In this document: piece by piece, positions 39,299 to 49,262 of the stretch
How the letters are laid out: each line of letters opens with the position of its first letter
Position numbering within the stretch: the stretch's first letter is position 1
DNA from: Colwellia sp. C1TZA3
GTDB taxonomy: Bacteria > Pseudomonadota > Gammaproteobacteria > Enterobacterales > Alteromonadaceae
Assembly (NCBI RefSeq): GCF_007954265.1
Contig: NZ_VOLS01000022.1
Span: forward strand, 1 to 61,300
Length of the DNA: 61,300 bases
Reading direction: 5' to 3'
Notes under the pieces: generated by a model
The model's database searches: none
Seen by the model: only the letters and a program-made list of their open reading frames with translations
Told to the model about the DNA's origin: nothing
Program-made: the position numbers and the translations under genes

Positions 39299-39522
39299 TT
39301 AACTTTGCGCTAAAGTGAGCAGTGCCCGATTTACTAAAACTGTGATCTATACCTAACGAGTACCTCCTACAATGGCCCATCGTACAATACTTATTTTTTG
39401 TTATATTTAAAAACTAATTGTTGATTAAACCTAACGATTCTCATTGAATCTCATCGCAATATGACTACTGCTACTGCTTAAGTTCTGGTAGCATGAGCGC
39501 AAAATAATTATCGAGCTTCAAT

Positions 39523-40332
39523 ATGAAAATCATCTCATTTAATATTAACGGCCTGCGCGCTCGTTTGCATCAGTTACAAGCTATTATCGATAAGCATCAA
39601 CCCGATATTATTGGTCTACAAGAAATTAAAGTTCATAATGAAGTATTCCCGCTGGCTGATGTTGAGGCGATGGGCTACCACGTTTATTTTCATGGTCAAA
39701 AGGCGCATTATGGTGTTGCTATGCTGTGTAAAAAAGCGGCTAATGTGGTCACTAAAGGTTTTCCGACCGATGACGACGAAGCACAAAAACGTATGATCAT
39801 GGTGCAAACAACCGATGAAAACGGTGAAAAAGTCACGGTATTAAACGGTTATTTTCCACAGGGTGAAAATATTACCCATGAAACAAAATATCCTTATAAG
39901 CGTCAATTTTATAAAGATTTAATGCAATACTTAAATGAACACCATAGCCCTGATGAAAATGTTGTGGTGATCGGTGATATTAATATTTCACCGACTGATT
40001 TAGACATAGGCATTGGTGAGCTAAACCGAAAACGTTGGTTAAAAACGGGTAAATGTAGTTTTCAACTAGAAGAAAGACAATGGTTAACCACCTTAATGGC
40101 CTGGGGTTTTACCGATACCTTTAGAGCATTGCATCCAACCCGTGAGGAAAGATATTCATGGTTTGACTATCGCTCGCGTGGCTTTGATGATAATCGCGGT
40201 TTACGTATTGATGTGGTGTTAGCAACCAAAAATTTTGCTAGCCGTTGTATTGAATCAGATATTGATTATGAACTTAGGGGCATAGAAAAACCGTCTGATC
40301 ATGCGCCAATTTGGTCTACTTTCAGTAAATAA
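39523..40332 (+). CDS. xthA: Exodeoxyribonuclease III
   Basis: 269 residues with the complete AP-endonuclease signature: [13 protein letters not shown] (metal-binding Glu), [13 protein letters not shown] (Asp/Asn pair), [15 protein letters not shown] and SDHAPIW (catalytic His). It removes abasic sites and 3' blocks from DNA. A strong terminator follows at 40399. Confidence 0.95.
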   Translation: MKIISFNINGLRARLHQLQAIIDKHQPDIIGLQEIKVHNEVFPLADVEAMGYHVYFHGQKAHYGVAMLCKKAANVVTKGFPTDDDEAQKRMIMVQTTDENGEKVTVLNGYFPQGENITHETKYPYKRQFYKDLMQYLNEHHSPDENVVVIGDINISPTDLDIGIGELNRKRWLKTGKCSFQLEERQWLTTLMAWGFTDTFRALHPTREERYSWFDYRSRGFDDNRGLRIDVVLATKNFASRCIESDIDYELRGIEKPSDHAPIWSTFSK

Positions 40333-40398
40333 AGCTTTCTGAGTAACATAATACTTATGCTTTAAAGAACAAACTTATACTGTTAAGACCATACTTAT

Positions 40399-40421
40399 AA
40401 AAGGGGCTAGTCCCCTTTTTT
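40399..40421 (+). terminator. Rho-independent terminator of xthA
   Basis: AAAAGGGG, loop CTAGT, CCCCTTTT followed by TT. The stem is 8 bp. Confidence 0.88.
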
Positions 40422-40447
40422 GTTACAAATAAACACGAATTATCCCT

Positions 40448-41272
40448 ATGACTGCAACCCACTATGCATGCCCTTTATGTAGTTTTACACTACTCAACCA
40501 AGAAAATATTTTTCGCTGTGAAAATAATCATAGCTTTGATCTCGCAAAAGAAAATTACTTAAATTTATTGCCGGTGCAATTTAAGCATTCAAAAAACCCT
40601 GGTGATAACAAAGCGATGGTAGCAGCTAGACGAGCTTTTTTAGAGCAAGGTTATTATCAACCATTGGTTGATAGACTTGTCGCTTTATACCAGGAAAAAA
40701 TGCTTACTAATGCTAACAAACCAACTATTGTGCTCGATGCCGGTTGTGGTGAAGGTTTTTATACTCATCAACATAAAGATACTGAAAATACTGTTTATGG
40801 TGTTGATATTGCTAAAGAAGCAATCAAAAAAGCCGGTAAGAAGTATCCACAATGTCACTTTAGCGTCGCAACATTATCAAAGTTGCCTTTTACTGACAGC
40901 CTATTCTCTTGGATTGTGTCAGTTTATGCGCCTATTTTAGAAAAGGAGTTTACTCGCGTATTGTCAGCAGGTGGATTTTTGTTAACAGTTACACCAGCGA
41001 AGCAGCATTTAATGCAACTAAAAAAGCATATTTATCATGATGCTAAAGAACATGATGAAGAAAAATTGCCTATTGAACATTTAGCACTGGTGCATCAAGA
41101 AAATATCTCTTATAAAATGCGCTTAAAAACGGGTCAAGACACATTAAATTTACTGGCGATGACACCTTTTGCTTTTAAGGCGAGTGAGGAAACCAAAAAA
41201 ATATTGCTAAATAAGCATGGCTTTATCTGTCAGGCTGACTTTCTGATCAGGCTTTATCAAAAAATAAACTAA
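40448..41272 (+). CDS. rlmA: 23S rRNA (guanine-745) methyltransferase RlmA
   Basis: 274 residues. An N-terminal zinc site (CPLCSF at 8-11, C24 and H28 in FRCENNHSF) is followed by the RlmA region ENYLNLLPVQFKHSKNPGDN and an SAM-binding fold with DAGCGEGFYTH (about residues 97-107) and YGVDIAKEAI. It methylates G745 in helix 35. Confidence 0.92.
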   Translation: MTATHYACPLCSFTLLNQENIFRCENNHSFDLAKENYLNLLPVQFKHSKNPGDNKAMVAARRAFLEQGYYQPLVDRLVALYQEKMLTNANKPTIVLDAGCGEGFYTHQHKDTENTVYGVDIAKEAIKKAGKKYPQCHFSVATLSKLPFTDSLFSWIVSVYAPILEKEFTRVLSAGGFLLTVTPAKQHLMQLKKHIYHDAKEHDEEKLPIEHLALVHQENISYKMRLKTGQDTLNLLAMTPFAFKASEETKKILLNKHGFICQADFLIRLYQKIN

Positions 41273-41304
41273 AAAAATGCGCTACAGATTAACTGTAGCG
41301 CATT
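41271..41304 (-). terminator. Terminator of yfbV (minus strand)
   Basis: AATGCGCTACAG at 41276-41287 pairs with CTGTAGCGCATT at 41293-41304 over a 5-base loop. On the minus strand it is followed by seven T. It therefore ends yfbV transcripts, and probably also stops those of rlmA on the other strand. Confidence 0.85.
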
Positions 41305-41351
41305 ATTAGTGATAATATTTCCTGATAAATCTTACTTATAAACCTAGCGAA

Positions 41352-41783
41352 TTAAGAGGTTTTATAGCTATTTTTAAAGCTTAAGTTTAATAAGTGAGCC
41401 AAGTCTAGATAACGTGGACGTTGAGTTGACAATTTGATATCACCACCGCTTTGGTTAACACGAGCGACACTTTCTTTGTACCAATGAGCTAACGCCGGTG
41501 GGAGAAATTTATCGGCTTTAATCCCCATCAAAATCAACGCTTGCAATGGAAAACTCATAATACAAAGCGTATATAATAGCGCCTGAGGTAAGGCTGCCAT
41601 AGAGCCAAAATACAATTGTAAGATTAAACAAAACAATGCTAAACCTGGCATGACTTTACACACCAAACGACTGACTTTAACCGCCTGATACTCCATAAAG
41701 TATTCACCAAGTTCAACGCGTGAAGGCCATAAATTCATGTACTTTCGGCCAAGCAAGATAATTTCTAATATAGATAACTTCAT
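41352..41783 (-). CDS. yfbV: YfbV/UPF0208 membrane protein
   Basis: 143 residues from ATG 41783 (MKLSILEIILLGRKYMNLWP); the open frame to 41864 adds an unlikely tail. The start and two membrane helices (about 43-62 and 66-84), and the HWYKESVARVNQSGG segment are diagnostic. In E. coli it insulates the Ter macrodomain of the chromosome. Confidence 0.9.
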   Translation of the reverse strand: MKLSILEIILLGRKYMNLWPSRVELGEYFMEYQAVKVSRLVCKVMPGLALFCLILQLYFGSMAALPQALLYTLCIMSFPLQALILMGIKADKFLPPALAHWYKESVARVNQSGGDIKLSTQRPRYLDLAHLLNLSFKNSYKTS

Positions 41784-42454
41784 AAACGATACCCTACAAC
41801 AGCGGTTAATTAAAAGATAGTAGCTTTTTATATACGATGATACTAAGTAAAATGACCACAGCAATTGAAATTTTATTGCGCTGCATTAATATCTCTTAGT
41901 AATTTTTAGTATTTATAAGGCCATAGCTGGTACTTTGGTTGACAATGTTGCCTACACCATTGCATTGGTTGTAATTTCAACACACTTGTAGTTTTCCAGC
42001 AATATAATCAGTCATTACCAAGATCTGCCCTATAAATAAGTAGATCTTTAGCTGGTTTAGTCCTTAATACGACATTTTAACAACTTATCTATTACTTTTA
42101 ACACAGATTATTAGCCGGTATTTTTTAACCAGTAAAATAAATCATTATAAAACAATAAACTAACCAATTAAACAATAGTTATACACAATGATATCCACAG
42201 CTTATGTGGATATCATTAAACGTACAATATTATAATTTATACAATTATTTTGCTTTATATACCCAAATAGACTTAGAAATACACTAGTTTGATAGCAATA
42301 ATCAATTAAATACACAGTAAACACAGGTTAACCAGTTTACTAAAGCATAATATTTAGTTACTACATTCAAGCCCACAGGCGTATAACCCCTAGAGTTAAT
42401 AGCGATTAAACGCTATAGTGTCGACATCAGCATTTAAACAAACGAAGTTGATTT
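41784..42454. other. AT-rich divergent region with DnaA-box-like sites and two hairpins
   Basis: No credible gene. Contains TTATACACA (42179-42187), a perfect 13-bp hairpin (42187-42217) whose arms carry ATATCCACA, and a small hairpin ATAGCG-ATTAAA-CGCTAT (42399-42416). Confidence 0.6.
42187..42217. repeat. Perfect 13-bp hairpin with DnaA-box-like arms
   Basis: AATGATATCCACA pairs with TGTGGATATCATT over loop GCTTA. Each arm includes ATATCCACA, one mismatch from the DnaA box TTATCCACA. TTATACACA, a match to TTATNCACA, abuts it on the left. Confidence 0.75.
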
Positions 42455-42835
42455 ATGAGTAATTTTACCCTACGCCGCTTATCTGAAACCTTTGCTATTC
42501 ATAGTTTACGACGTGAGAGCTCAATACCCGATGTGGTTTTTAATGCCCCGATATTTTTTTTAGCAAAAACCTATGACGAAATTTCAATTGTGATTCCAGA
42601 GCATATTGAAATTGACAGTGAAGAAACCGAACTTGGCTGGCAAGCATTTGAAGTTGTTGGGCCACTCGACTTTACCTTAACCGGTATAATGTCAAATATA
42701 TCAACCGTGCTAGCAAATGAAAAAATCAGTATTTTTGCTATTTCGACTTTTGACACTGACTACGTTTTAGTAAAATCAGATAAGTTTGAAGCAGCGAAAG
42801 CCGCGTTAATAAAACATAATTACCAAGTGATATAA
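42455..42835 (+). CDS. ACT-domain protein
   Basis: 126 residues consisting of two small ACT-like units; the C-terminal half (FTLTGIMSNISTVLANEKIS, then IFAISTFDTDYVLVK) is a clear ACT_7-type regulatory domain, similar to aspartokinase-like amino-acid binding folds. The ligand is unknown. It precedes the Spx/ArsC-like gene by 13 bp and is likely in an operon with dapE. Confidence 0.82.
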   Translation: MSNFTLRRLSETFAIHSLRRESSIPDVVFNAPIFFLAKTYDEISIVIPEHIEIDSEETELGWQAFEVVGPLDFTLTGIMSNISTVLANEKISIFAISTFDTDYVLVKSDKFEAAKAALIKHNYQVI

Positions 42836-42848
42836 TTCAGGAAATAAC

Positions 42849-43193
42849 ATGACAATACTTTATGGCATTAAAAACTGCGATAGTGTAAAAAAAGCAAAGA
42901 AATGGTTAGAGCAACAAAATATCCCTTATCAATTCCACGATTTTCGTAGCGACGGTCTCAGTCCAGAATTGTTGCAAGAGTTTATAACATCTGCGGATTT
43001 AACCCTGCTGTTAAATAAACGCAGTACCAGCTTTCGTCATTTAACTGACGAGATTAAAAACAACCTCACTGACGACGTTATGGTTGAGATTATTTTAGCG
43101 CAACCCACGTTAATCAAACGGCCTCTACTTAAGCATAACCAAGCGTTTTTGGTTGGCTTTAAAGAGAGTCAGTATCAAGAAACTTTACTTTAG
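42849..43193 (+). CDS. ArsC/Spx-family protein (YffB-like)
   Basis: 114 residues; thioredoxin-like fold starting MTILYGIKNCDSVKKAKKWL. It has a single Cys (NCDSVKKA) instead of a CXXC and the KRPLL motif, as in YffB. YffB often lies next to dapE, as here. It may be a glutathione-dependent reductase; not a true arsenate reductase by context. Confidence 0.87.
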   Translation: MTILYGIKNCDSVKKAKKWLEQQNIPYQFHDFRSDGLSPELLQEFITSADLTLLLNKRSTSFRHLTDEIKNNLTDDVMVEIILAQPTLIKRPLLKHNQAFLVGFKESQYQETLL

Positions 43194-43208
43194 GTAGACT
43201 GTATTCTC

Positions 43209-44357
43209 ATGAATAAACATAGCGATTGCACCATTTCATTAGCACAAGCACTGATTGAACGCCCTTCTGTTACCCCTGAAGATTTTGGCTGCCAGCAATT
43301 AATGTCGGAGCGTTTAGTCAAATTAGGCTTTAATAATGAAAGCATGATATTTGAAGATACCACCAACTTATGGTCTCGAAGAGGCACATCAGGACCGGTA
43401 TTTTGTTTTGCCGGCCACACCGATGTTGTGCCAGCGGGTAATTTAGAAAGCTGGAACACACCACCGTTTGATCCCATTATTGCTGACGGTATGCTTTATG
43501 GCCGCGGGGCCTCTGATATGAAAGGCAGTTTAGCGGCAATGATAGTCGCAACCGAGCGATTTGTTGCTGACTATCCCAAGCATCATGGCTCTATCGCATT
43601 TTTGATCACCAGTGATGAGGAAGGCCCTTTTATTAATGGCACCACACGTGTTATTGACACCCTTGAAGCCCGCAATGAAAAAATTGATTATTGTATTGTT
43701 GGTGAGCCCTCTAGTAGCAATAAATTGGGCGACGTGGTTAAAAACGGTCGTCGAGGTTCAATTTCTGGCGAATTGCATATTCACGGTAAACAAGGCCATG
43801 TCGCTTATCCTGATCACGTTATTAACCCCATTCATAAGGCCATGCCGGTTTTAGCCGAGTTAAGCGAAATGCATTGGGACAATGGTAATGAGTATTTTCC
43901 ACCAACGAGTTTTCAAGTGTCGAATATTCAATCCGGTACTGGCGCTACCAATGTCGTGCCAGGTCATTTAACTGCGTTATTTAATTTACGTTATAGTACT
44001 GAGTTAACAGCAGAAATGATCGTTGATAAAGTTGAAGCCTTATTAACTCAGCATCAATTAAACTTTGAAATTAACTGGATATTTAACGGTAAGCCGTTCA
44101 TTACTGAACCAGGTACATTGGTCGATTCTGTCGTACAAGCGATTGAGACTTGCTGTAATATAACAACCGAGCTTTCTACCAGTGGCGGCACTTCAGATGG
44201 ACGATTCATTGCACCTACTGGCGCGCAGCTTGTTGAGCTTGGCCCTTGTAATGCCACTATTCATCAAGTTAATGAGTGTGTTGCAGTACAAGATTTAATT
44301 TTATTAACCGATGTCTACTATCAAACCTTGGTTAATGTTTTAGCCAACGATGGGTGA
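43209..44357 (+). CDS. dapE: Succinyl-diaminopimelate desuccinylase
   Basis: 382 residues; M20 family. Metal ligands: His in [11 protein letters not shown], Asp in [10 protein letters not shown], Glu pair in TSDEEGP and [11 protein letters not shown], and final His in [10 protein letters not shown]. It makes L,L-diaminopimelate for lysine and peptidoglycan. It overlaps the peptidase gene by 8 bp. Confidence 0.95.
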   Translation: MNKHSDCTISLAQALIERPSVTPEDFGCQQLMSERLVKLGFNNESMIFEDTTNLWSRRGTSGPVFCFAGHTDVVPAGNLESWNTPPFDPIIADGMLYGRGASDMKGSLAAMIVATERFVADYPKHHGSIAFLITSDEEGPFINGTTRVIDTLEARNEKIDYCIVGEPSSSNKLGDVVKNGRRGSISGELHIHGKQGHVAYPDHVINPIHKAMPVLAELSEMHWDNGNEYFPPTSFQVSNIQSGTGATNVVPGHLTALFNLRYSTELTAEMIVDKVEALLTQHQLNFEINWIFNGKPFITEPGTLVDSVVQAIETCCNITTELSTSGGTSDGRFIAPTGAQLVELGPCNATIHQVNECVAVQDLILLTDVYYQTLVNVLANDG

Positions 44358-45036
44358 AATGACAGAACTTGAGTTAATTTTAGTTGGGAAAACTGAAAGT
44401 CATATTCGTTGGCTAACGCCTAATATTGGCATTAATAGCCAAATGTTGTCGGCGTTCAAACAACTACAGCTCGCTGCAAAAAAAGCAGGTATAGAGTTGA
44501 GCATTGCCAGTGGCTTTCGCAGTTTTGAGCGACAACTAATGATTTGGCAAAATAAGTTTTCTGGTAGAACAGCAGTCAAAGATGGCTCAAATCAAGTTTT
44601 AGCTATTGAACAACTCACTGAAGCTGAAAAAATACACGCCATTATGCTATTCTCTGCGCTGCCGGGAGCCAGTCGCCACCATTGGGGCTGTGAAATTGAC
44701 GTTTATGCGAAAAATTTATTACCGGCAGAGCAAGCTTTAGCGTTAGAGCCATGGGAATACCAAGCTTCAGGGCACTTTTATCCCTTAACCGTTTGGCTAG
44801 CTGAACATGCGAAAACGTTTGGCTTCTTTTTACCTTATAATAAATTTCGTGGTGGTGTTGCCCAAGAGCCTTGGCACCTTTCATACCTGCCATTATCTCA
44901 ACACTACCAGCAGGCACATACTGAAGCACTTTTAGCGGCAACATTATTGAATAGTGATATTCAAGGAAAAACCTTACTGCTCGAGTTGTTACCTGATCTT
45001 TATCAACGTTATATTGTCAATGTAGCCAAGACTTAA
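44350..45036 (+). CDS. M15-family D-Ala-D-Ala carboxypeptidase (LdcB/VanY type)
   Basis: 228 residues with the zinc-site signature of M15[22 protein letters not shown] (His and Asp ligands) and EPWHLSYLP (last His). No signal peptide is visible, so it may act on cytoplasmic peptidoglycan fragments. Coupled to dapE. Confidence 0.87.
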   Translation: MGEMTELELILVGKTESHIRWLTPNIGINSQMLSAFKQLQLAAKKAGIELSIASGFRSFERQLMIWQNKFSGRTAVKDGSNQVLAIEQLTEAEKIHAIMLFSALPGASRHHWGCEIDVYAKNLLPAEQALALEPWEYQASGHFYPLTVWLAEHAKTFGFFLPYNKFRGGVAQEPWHLSYLPLSQHYQQAHTEALLAATLLNSDIQGKTLLLELLPDLYQRYIVNVAKT

Positions 45037-45153
45037 AGCATATTAACCGTGTACTGCTAAGTATTATTAAGACATTGGTTGAAGGTTTAACGTAAACTAT
45101 TATTGTAGATTTTGTAGACATTATATTTTTATATTTAATTGGAGCATTAAATT

Positions 45154-45384
45154 ATGATCAACATATTAAATGAAGATTGGGTTGCCCCAACTATCGTTAT
45201 TATTGCATTAGTTATTTTAATTGGTAACTTAAGTACTTTCCAAAAAAGTGCAAAAACACCTTTACGTAAAAAATCTTTAAATGATTTAAAAGAAACCATA
45301 CCAAGAACGCAAAAGTCGGCCCACAAAATGCCAACCGTTAACAAGACCAATGATCTTGGTCATAAAATAAAAAACTCCGATTAA
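45154..45384 (+). CDS. Small DUF2897-like membrane protein
   Basis: 76 residues with one N-terminal membrane helix (about 11-28) and a basic tail, preceded by TTGGAG. The type and neighbourhood (after dapE/M15) suit DUF2897; this is a tentative family call. The terminator stem begins inside its last codons. Confidence 0.65.
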   Translation: MINILNEDWVAPTIVIIALVILIGNLSTFQKSAKTPLRKKSLNDLKETIPRTQKSAHKMPTVNKTNDLGHKIKNSD

Positions 45385-45395
45385 CGGAGTTTTTT
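45370..45395. terminator. Bidirectional terminator between DUF2897-like gene and bamC
   Basis: AAAAACTCCG, loop ATTAA, CGGAGTTTTT, followed by further T. A-run on the left makes it work on both strands. Confidence 0.85.
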
Positions 45396-45434
45396 ATTTT
45401 TCTATAAGTAATAGTCATTGCTATTATTCAAGCA

Positions 45435-46520
45435 TTAAAAAACGTCTTTAAATGACAAGCCTGCTTCCATTACCTTAAATATTTTCTCTAATGTTACCTC
45501 AGATAATGCAATACCTTCCTCATCATATAGCGTAACGGTAGATTTTTCGGCCATTTTCTCTACTTGAAATTGGTACTTACCATTAGGCAAATCTATAACC
45601 TGTAGATTATCTCCCCAAATACTATCCCACAAACTAGATTCAGGTTTTACGTAATCAACATAGTAAATTTTAGTGGTTTCATTAAGATCGGTAAGGTTAA
45701 AGCCATGATCTTCAAAAAACAAGGGTAAGTTAGACCAGAATAACTCTACATCCATTTCTACAATATAGGCGGCTTCGCCGGAAGCGTTCTCACCTAAACT
45801 AACAAAGGTCTGATTAGCACGTAATAAGCGATTTTCTTGCTGTTTTAAACGGTATTGAAAATCAACTTGCGCTATAACTTCATTGAGCATGTTCATTTCA
45901 GCACGTTGTTGATCAATAATATCGATACGTTTACTGCCACCCGCTTCATCTGTTTTCAGGTAATCAAGTAATTCAACCACTAACGCGACACTTCGGCCAT
46001 GAGACTTACTTTCAAATGTATAGCGATAACGAATACTTTCAGATATTGCTATTGATTTAAAAGGCCACGTGCCTGTTTCTACTTCTTTATTATACCAGCC
46101 TGATTCAAAGACTACACCGTCATCGTCTACTTGCTTTAATTCAACATTATCTGCGGTTAACTGGCCTTTTAAGGCTTTTAAAATAAAACTTTTCAGATCA
46201 TCGTCATCAAGTACTTGATCAAACCATACCTTTGCTGCAGCGGAAGTACTCTCTGTGCGTGTTGATGCTGCAATGGGTAAAACCAGTGATGGCGCACGTA
46301 CGTCTACATCACCGCCAACCGGACCTTTATGGTTTATTTCGTCAGTAACAAAAAAGGTATCAACTTGTTTAGGTTTATCTAATCCTGCAGGTATTTTTAA
46401 CGCTGTTACTTCTTGTTGTTGCGCGTATTCAAAATCGCCTACCGCTTGCTTATTATTTACAGTACCGCAGCTAGCAACAGCGACACTTAATAATGAAAAA
46501 TAAAATATCTTGCGATTCAT
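45435..46520 (-). CDS. bamC: BamC, outer-membrane protein assembly lipoprotein
   Basis: 361 residues from ATG 46520, which has GGGAG 6 bases upstream. A lipoprotein signal ends with the lipobox VASC. The unstructured N-region with DYEYAQ-like (DFEYAQQQEVTALKIPAGLD) and VGGDVDVRAPS is diagnostic for BamC, followed by two helix-grip domains. It is part of the Bam complex. dapA, the usual neighbour, is not upstream here. Confidence 0.92.
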   Translation of the reverse strand: MNRKIFYFSLLSVAVASCGTVNNKQAVGDFEYAQQQEVTALKIPAGLDKPKQVDTFFVTDEINHKGPVGGDVDVRAPSLVLPIAASTRTESTSAAAKVWFDQVLDDDDLKSFILKALKGQLTADNVELKQVDDDGVVFESGWYNKEVETGTWPFKSIAISESIRYRYTFESKSHGRSVALVVELLDYLKTDEAGGSKRIDIIDQQRAEMNMLNEVIAQVDFQYRLKQQENRLLRANQTFVSLGENASGEAAYIVEMDVELFWSNLPLFFEDHGFNLTDLNETTKIYYVDYVKPESSLWDSIWGDNLQVIDLPNGKYQFQVEKMAEKSTVTLYDEEGIALSEVTLEKIFKVMEAGLSFKDVF

Positions 46521-47133
46521 TAACACTCCCGAGGATACAAATCTGAATCTTTCTAATTTAATTTTGCTTGTTTAGTCTTATTAATACTCATTGGTATAAG
46601 TATCATTTTAGTCTTGACGACATAACCGATAAGGTGATCTCGTCAATTCAAGCAATACATCAATAACGCCGTTTTGATTACTGAATCAGGGCTAAGTTCC
46701 CCAAAGTCATCTCATTTATTTAAAAGCCGCTAAATTAATGGCAATAGGGCTAAATTGAGCAGCGCACCATGGTACTTGCCTGAAAATACAAACACAAGAT
46801 ATTGCCGCATATTTATCATAAAAAATATAGTCGTGTGGACAAACTTGAGAAATGAAAGACTGAGTGGCCTAACAACAATTATTGTCTATTAATAAAAAAA
46901 TTCATCGCTTTAAGGTTTACATTGACTTTGCGTCAGTCTTTTCTATTTTAAATGATAAGTTAAAACTTTATTTACTGCAGATAATATTGTGCAAGACGTT
47001 GGGACAAAATAAAACTAAGCCTTTGCGGAAGAATTCATCTTTTATCAATCCTTTATTATAAAAGATTGATAAAAAGTTGATTAAAATACAAAGTGCAAAT
47101 AACCAACGATTCAAAGTGCCGCAAGAGTTAGTC
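46521..47133. other. Gene-free region upstream of bamC
   Basis: 613 bp, AT-rich. I recognise no gene, repeat or operator. A 63-codon minus frame at 46968-47159 is overlapped by the CDGSH gene and is not called. Confidence 0.5.
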
Positions 47134-47373
47134 TTAGTTGCTTTTATGACTACCATCACACATAGGTTGATTTTTGGTTAATTTACAGCCACAAAAAAAG
47201 ATTTTACTAGACTCTTCTGCCGTAAATTTTACAGGGGTAAATTCAGAGCCTTTATGTGAACCATCACAAAAAGGCTGTTTTTGGCTTTTACCACATGCAC
47301 ACCAAAAATAATTTTTTCCTGCTTCCACTTCTACTCCATAGGGAGTATTTGAAGCACGTTCTGGTTTATTCAT
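47134..47373 (-). CDS. CDGSH iron-sulfur domain protein
   Basis: 79 residues with two tandem CDGSH motifs: WCACGKSQKQPFCDGSH (about 24-40) and FCGCKLTKNQPMCDGSH (about 60-76), each giving three Cys and one His to bind a 2Fe-2S cluster. Preceded by GGAGAA. Redox or cluster-transfer role in the cytoplasm. Confidence 0.93.
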   Translation of the reverse strand: MNKPERASNTPYGVEVEAGKNYFWCACGKSQKQPFCDGSHKGSEFTPVKFTAEESSKIFFCGCKLTKNQPMCDGSHKSN

Positions 47374-47949
47374 AATATGTTCTCCGTGATTTATTTTCCA
47401 AAATTTAAAAAAACATTCAGTTAGAGTAATAATTTAGTTTAATAATAATACACCAACTGCCAAGTGCCAGGCAACAACCTCTACTGCTTAAGCGTATATC
47501 TTCTCATACACTATCGTAAATAGACTATATTTACATTAGCTAAGTTTACCCGTTGTTTAACCACCCAAGATCATAGTTATCTTCACGTGGAGCGGGTATA
47601 TAATACCAATCCCATTAAGTTATTGCTCACTTGTACTAGTTAAAATAGCTCAAGGCTGTGTTGCTCTCAATCCCAATAGCCAGCTATTGCTCAATCGAGC
47701 GCCTTACCTTGAGTTATTTTTCCTGCGCACAACAAGATCACAAACTTAATGGAACTGGTATAACTAAACAACACTGTGCTAATCAACATAATGTTTAGCA
47801 AGCTAGGGCTCCTAAGATGAAAACTGTTATTATCTTATGTCGAATAAATCTATTTTTTTGAGATTAAAATAAACACTAAGCGTGCTGTTAGCTTTAGTTA
47901 CCTGACATGCGTTACAATAGGGTTTTTAATATGATGGCTAGGTTTATTG
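47374..47949. other. Intergenic region with a family A element and a family C end
   Basis: Family A copy 5 lies at 47604-47760. GGAGCGGGTATA at 47589-47600 matches a family C terminus in reverse, 3 bp from it. Otherwise nothing seen. Confidence 0.6.
47604..47760 (-). repeat. Family A miniature inverted-repeat element, copy 5 (reverse)
   Basis: 157 bp, nearly identical to copy 4. Flanked by TAA at 47601-47603 and 47761-47763. Confidence 0.92.
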
Positions 47950-48480
47950 ATGAGCGAATATTTAGTATTAACGGCAATGGGGCCAGATCGCACAGGTAGT
48001 GTCAGTGACTTAACCAAACTAGCCAGCGAGTGTGGCTGTAATATTCTCGATAGTAGAATGGCAATATTTGGCTTAGAGTTCACCTTAATTATGCTACTTA
48101 CAGGTAGCAATAAAGCTATTCATCAATTAGAAAGTAAGTTACCGGCTGTCGCTCATGAACTTGAACTGATCACCATGATGAAAAGAACCTCAGGTTATCG
48201 AGAGCAAGATTATGTTCATCATTATCAAGTTGATTATGCCGGTATTGATCAACCCGGTATTTTAAAAGCGGTAACGGCATTCTTTGCGACTCGCAATATT
48301 GATATTTCGTCATTAAAAACTGAAATTAATCAGAAAAATAATCACATGAGCGCCGCAATATTAATTGCACTGATGGAAGAAACCAGTATCGAACAACTTG
48401 AAAGTGACTTTTTACAATTGTGTGAGCAATTTGATGTACAAGGTTGTATAAAAAAAATTCAATCAAACCAAATAGATTAA
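47950..48480 (+). CDS. gcvR: GcvR-like glycine cleavage system regulator
   Basis: 176 residues from ATG 47950 (a TTG is directly upstream). Two ACT domains: MSEYLVLTAMGPDRTGSVSD (residues 1-20) and YAGIDQPGILKAVTAFFATR (about 97-117). GcvR binds GcvA and represses the gcv genes when glycine is low. The bcp gene follows as in many gammaproteobacteria. Confidence 0.9.
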   Translation: MSEYLVLTAMGPDRTGSVSDLTKLASECGCNILDSRMAIFGLEFTLIMLLTGSNKAIHQLESKLPAVAHELELITMMKRTSGYREQDYVHHYQVDYAGIDQPGILKAVTAFFATRNIDISSLKTEINQKNNHMSAAILIALMEETSIEQLESDFLQLCEQFDVQGCIKKIQSNQID

Positions 48481-48647
48481 ATAATTGAATAAAATTCAAT
48501 GAGGATAAAGATTAAAATTCAAGCTGTGTAATTAACTAATAGCTAGCTATTGGGATTGTGCACAACGAAGAAGTTTATTATTTAGACCATGTGAAAATAT
48601 ACAATTAAATAATCTGTTTGGTATCATATTTATTTTAGAGGCTTCTA

Positions 48648-49118
48648 ATGCAAACATTAACTGCAGGTGATAACGCACCACTTTTCATCTTAAAAGATGA
48701 AAATGACCAAGACATTAAACTGGCAGAATTTATTGGTAAGAAACAAGTGTTGGTTTATTTTTATCCTAAAGCCATGACCCCAGGCTGCACGTTGCAAGCA
48801 CAGGGGCTACGTGACCACAAAGCCGATTTAGATAAATTAAATACTCATGTCTTTGGTATTAGTCCAGATGCACCAAAAAAATTAGCCAAATTTTGTCTGC
48901 GTGATGAGCTCAACTTTAGCTTGTTATCAGACCCTGATCATAGTGTTGCCGATGCCTTTGGTGTTTGGGGTTTAAAAAAATTCATGGGCCGTGAATATGA
49001 TGGCATTCACCGTTTGAGCTTTTTGATTGGCTTAGATGGAAAAATTAGCCATGTTTTTAACAAGTTCAAAACTAAAGAGCATCATCAAGTCGTTCTTGAT
49101 CTATTAAACAGCCTATGA
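48648..49118 (+). CDS. bcp: Thioredoxin-dependent peroxiredoxin (BCP/PrxQ)
   Basis: 156 residues with peroxidatic Cys in PKAMTPGCTLQAQGL (about 47). The resolving Cys found three residues later (+5 spacing) in E. coli Bcp is Gln here, so it works either as a 1-Cys type or with another Cys (FCLRDEL, about 85). Reduces H2O2 and organic hydroperoxides. Confidence 0.92.
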   Translation: MQTLTAGDNAPLFILKDENDQDIKLAEFIGKKQVLVYFYPKAMTPGCTLQAQGLRDHKADLDKLNTHVFGISPDAPKKLAKFCLRDELNFSLLSDPDHSVADAFGVWGLKKFMGREYDGIHRLSFLIGLDGKISHVFNKFKTKEHHQVVLDLLNSL

Positions 49119-49159
49119 TTACAAAACACTAGCGGTTTAAACCAGAAAATAAATAGTAT

Positions 49160-49193
49160 AAAGGCTTAACAATTAATTTGTTAAGCCTTTTTT
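49160..49193 (+). terminator. Rho-independent terminator of bcp
   Basis: AAAGGCTTAACAA pairs with TTGTTAAGCCTTT over loop TTAAT, followed by T run. It may also act on cobA transcripts. Confidence 0.88.
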
Positions 49194-49262
49194 AATCTCC
49201 ATAAATTAAGCGTTATCTCACCGTTATTAAGCTTAATTAATAATTAGTTAAGTTTGAGTATA

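Noticed and set aside
46968-47159. 63-codon minus-strand frame
   Set aside because: Overlaps the real CDGSH gene and has no known domain.
48530-48570. Words AGCTAGCTATTGGGATTG and GTGCACAACG like the family A interior
   Set aside because: Only a short shared word with no element ends; it may be a worn remnant but cannot be supported.
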